Source: Dethiosulfovibrio sp. (lineage in GTDB: Bacteria > Synergistota > Synergistia > Synergistales > Dethiosulfovibrionaceae). From it: DNA of 7,334 bases. Below, in pieces: positions 6,220-7,334 of the stretch (position 1 is the first letter of the stretch; each line of letters opens with the position of its first letter). Location: the NCBI GenBank assembly GCA_028709985.1, contig JAQUTB010000076.1:1-7334 (forward strand), read 5' to 3'. A program made the translations under genes and the position numbers. The notes under the pieces were generated by a model. That model did not search any database and had not been told where the DNA came from. It saw only the letters and a program-made list of their open reading frames with translations.

Positions 6220-6492
6220 TGAGGGGCTTTTAGCCTCGGACGAAGGACATTGACAACTTGACCTTTGGATTCAACCAGTTTCGATGATCGCGACGATATC
6301 CCGATGGCAAAGAAAGGAGGTGCACGACCCCCAGCCAAAAAGGAAGGAGCGATTTGAGAAAGCGCATCGGTTCGGAAAGGGACGAGAGATCCCAGTTGGA
6401 GAAGGAAACGTGGAAACTTCCCGAGCGAAGGTCTTTCCGATCCCCCATGAGTCGAGCGATATAAAAACACTTAACCAAGGGGGTTAAATAAC
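6220..6492 (+). promoter_or_regulatory. Long, potentially structured 5' leader of the SLH porin mRNA
   Basis: About 270 nt lie between the predicted transcription start and the porin ATG, with no convincing reading frame. Two long-range stems can form side by side. CCGATG-GC (6301-6308) pairs with GC-(G)-CATCGG (6362-6370). TCGGAAAG (6372-6379) pairs perfectly with CTTTCCGA (6433-6440). Smaller hairpins fit inside: GGAGGT/ACCCCC (6316-6321/6327-6332, one A-C mismatch) and GGAGAAG/CTTCC (6398-6404/6417-6422, one bulged A). A GAGG/CCTC hairpin (6221-6237) sits at the 5' end. I do not recognise a known riboswitch core. The porin ribosome site AAGGGGG (6477-6483) lies outside the stems, so the leader may affect mRNA stability or initiation more than act as a simple SD-masking switch. 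Confidence 0.5.
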
Positions 6493-7334
6493 ATGAAGAA
6501 ATTTTGTGCTCTTCTGGCTGTAGTTGCTCTTGTGGCTTTTGCTGCTCCCGCTTTCGCAGCCAACCCGTTCATGGACGTTCCCATGAACCACTGGGCCTAT
6601 GATGCAGTAGGCCAGCTTGCCGCTCGCGGTATCGTTTCCGGTTATCCCGACGGCACCTACAAGGGCAACCAGCCCATCACCCGTTACGAGATGGCTTCCG
6701 TCATCGCTCGTGGCATGGCCGTCATCGACATGGAGAAGGCCAGCAAGCAGGATGTCGAGATGCTTAAGCGTCTCGTCGTCGAGTTCAAGGACGAGCTTGA
6801 TGCCCTCGGCGTGAAGGTCGACAAGATCGACAGCCGCGTGGCAGTCCTCGAGGAGAACATCGGCGGATGGAAGCTTTGGGGCGAGTTCCGCTTCGATGCC
6901 AAGTTTGAGGATCAGGCTGGTCTCTACGGTGATGAGTACACCCTCAACGGAGATAAAGAGTTTAATCTGAACCGTTTCCGTCTGTGGATGAGCAAGCAGA
7001 TTGACGAGAACACCAAGTTCGTCGCCCGTCTTGGTACTCCTTCTAGTGCCGTCAAGCAGGCCAATGTTCGTTGGGAGAGATACTACATCGAGACAAAGCT
7101 TGCCTACGACATCAAGATGACTGCCGGTCTTTGGCTCTACGACTGGGAGGGTGACTCCGGCCTCTACATCGATGAGGACGCTTGGTTCACCGATGCCAGC
7201 ATGAAGGGATTCTGGTTCCAGAAGAACTTCGGCCTTGGCGATGCTCAGCTGATCATCGGTCACAACGACGATGAAGGCAGGGCTGCTGCTGTTAGAAATG
7301 ATGGCTCGATCGTACCTTCAAGGGCAGCTGGTAC
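6493..7334 (+). CDS. SLH-domain outer-membrane porin/S-layer-type protein (N-terminal part, cut by window end)
   Basis: The first 280 codons are present and no stop is reached. Residues 1-22 are a signal peptide (MKKF, hydrophobic core, cleavage after AFA). Residues about 24-75 are one SLH domain: FMDVPMNHWAYDAV (26-39), GIVSGYPDGTY (46-56) and ITRYEMA (62-68), the last matching the TRAE-type motif. Residues about 80-122 form a charged amphipathic helix, likely a coiled coil spanning the periplasm. From about 125, alternating aromatic/polar stretches such as WKLWGEFRFDA and FNLNRFRLWMSKQ begin a beta-barrel. SLH binds the cell wall while the barrel sits in the outer membrane, so the protein probably tethers the outer membrane to peptidoglycan and forms a pore. 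The ATG has AAGGGGG (6477-6483) 9 nt upstream. Codons are those of a highly expressed gene. Confidence 0.9.
   Translation, partial: MKKFCALLAVVALVAFAAPAFAANPFMDVPMNHWAYDAVGQLAARGIVSGYPDGTYKGNQPITRYEMASVIARGMAVIDMEKASKQDVEMLKRLVVEFKDELDALGVKVDKIDSRVAVLEENIGGWKLWGEFRFDAKFEDQAGLYGDEYTLNGDKEFNLNRFRLWMSKQIDENTKFVARLGTPSSAVKQANVRWERYYIETKLAYDIKMTAGLWLYDWEGDSGLYIDEDAWFTDASMKGFWFQKNFGLGDAQLIIGHNDDEGRAAAVRNDGSIVPSRAAG

Noticed and set aside
6250..6255. TTGACA, a perfect -35 hexamer
   Set aside because: No acceptable -10 lies 15-19 nt downstream, while a strong extended -10 exists upstream at 6208-6213.
6284..6487. A 67-codon plus-strand frame in the porin leader
   Set aside because: No ribosome site before its ATG, very basic composition without recognisable motif, and it lies over predicted RNA stems; treated as noncoding leader.
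6220..6492. Known riboswitch, tmRNA, RNase P RNA or 6S RNA in the leader
   Set aside because: I compared it by eye with remembered cores (TPP, SAM, lysine, cobalamin, glycine, c-di-GMP, T-box) and with tmRNA and RNase P signatures and found no match.
6484..7263. A 259-codon open frame on the minus strand
   Set aside because: It is the antisense shadow of the SLH porin gene, whose signal peptide, SLH motifs and ribosome site on the plus strand are unmistakable; the biased codon use there keeps the opposite frame open.

Overview
The window suggests a diderm bacterium with fairly high GC, most likely of the phylum Synergistota (a Dethiosulfovibrio-like organism is my best guess). The main evidence is the gene at the right end: a signal peptide, one S-layer homology (SLH) domain, a charged helical linker and the start of a beta-barrel, the layout of SLH-anchored outer-membrane porins. 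The heavy use of ATA (Ile) and AGG (Arg) in the other genes also fits. The phylum call is inference. Negativicutes, Deinococcota and other SLH-porin lineages are not excluded.

Positions 1-5054 (+ strand) are the downstream part of a tightly packed sugar-nucleotide operon: the 3' end of CDP-glucose 4,6-dehydratase (rfbG), CDP-4-dehydro-6-deoxyglucose 3-dehydrase (rfbH), an extended SDR reductase/epimerase, a thiamine-diphosphate (ThDP) enzyme of the acetolactate-synthase superfamily, and a family-2 glycosyltransferase. The genes are separated by 13 bp or overlap by 14, 11 and 4 bp, which implies co-transcription and translational coupling. RfbG and RfbH together make the 3-deoxygenated CDP-4-keto hexose intermediate. 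A ThDP enzyme beside a reductase recalls YerE/YerF of Yersinia pseudotuberculosis, which attach and reduce a two-carbon branch in yersiniose. The best reading is therefore a pathway for a branched-chain 3,6-dideoxyhexose used in a surface glycan, with the GT2 as a candidate transferase for that glycan.

Positions 5020-6120 (- strand) encode a GT-B-fold glycosyltransferase, convergent with the GT2 and overlapping it by 35 bp at the 3' ends. It appears to have its own promoter near 6157-6162.

Positions 6121-6492 form a divergent intergenic region. It has a strong extended -10 promoter on the + strand, with an inverted repeat filling the -35/-10 spacer. A leader of about 270 nt follows; it can fold into two adjacent long-range stems and contains a perfect Shine-Dalgarno sequence with no start codon. 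The leader feeds the SLH porin gene (6493 to the window end, cut off), whose codon use (ATC, CGT, CTT/CTC) is that of a highly expressed gene and contrasts sharply with the sugar operon.

I saw no tRNA, rRNA, CRISPR array, insertion sequence or transposase.
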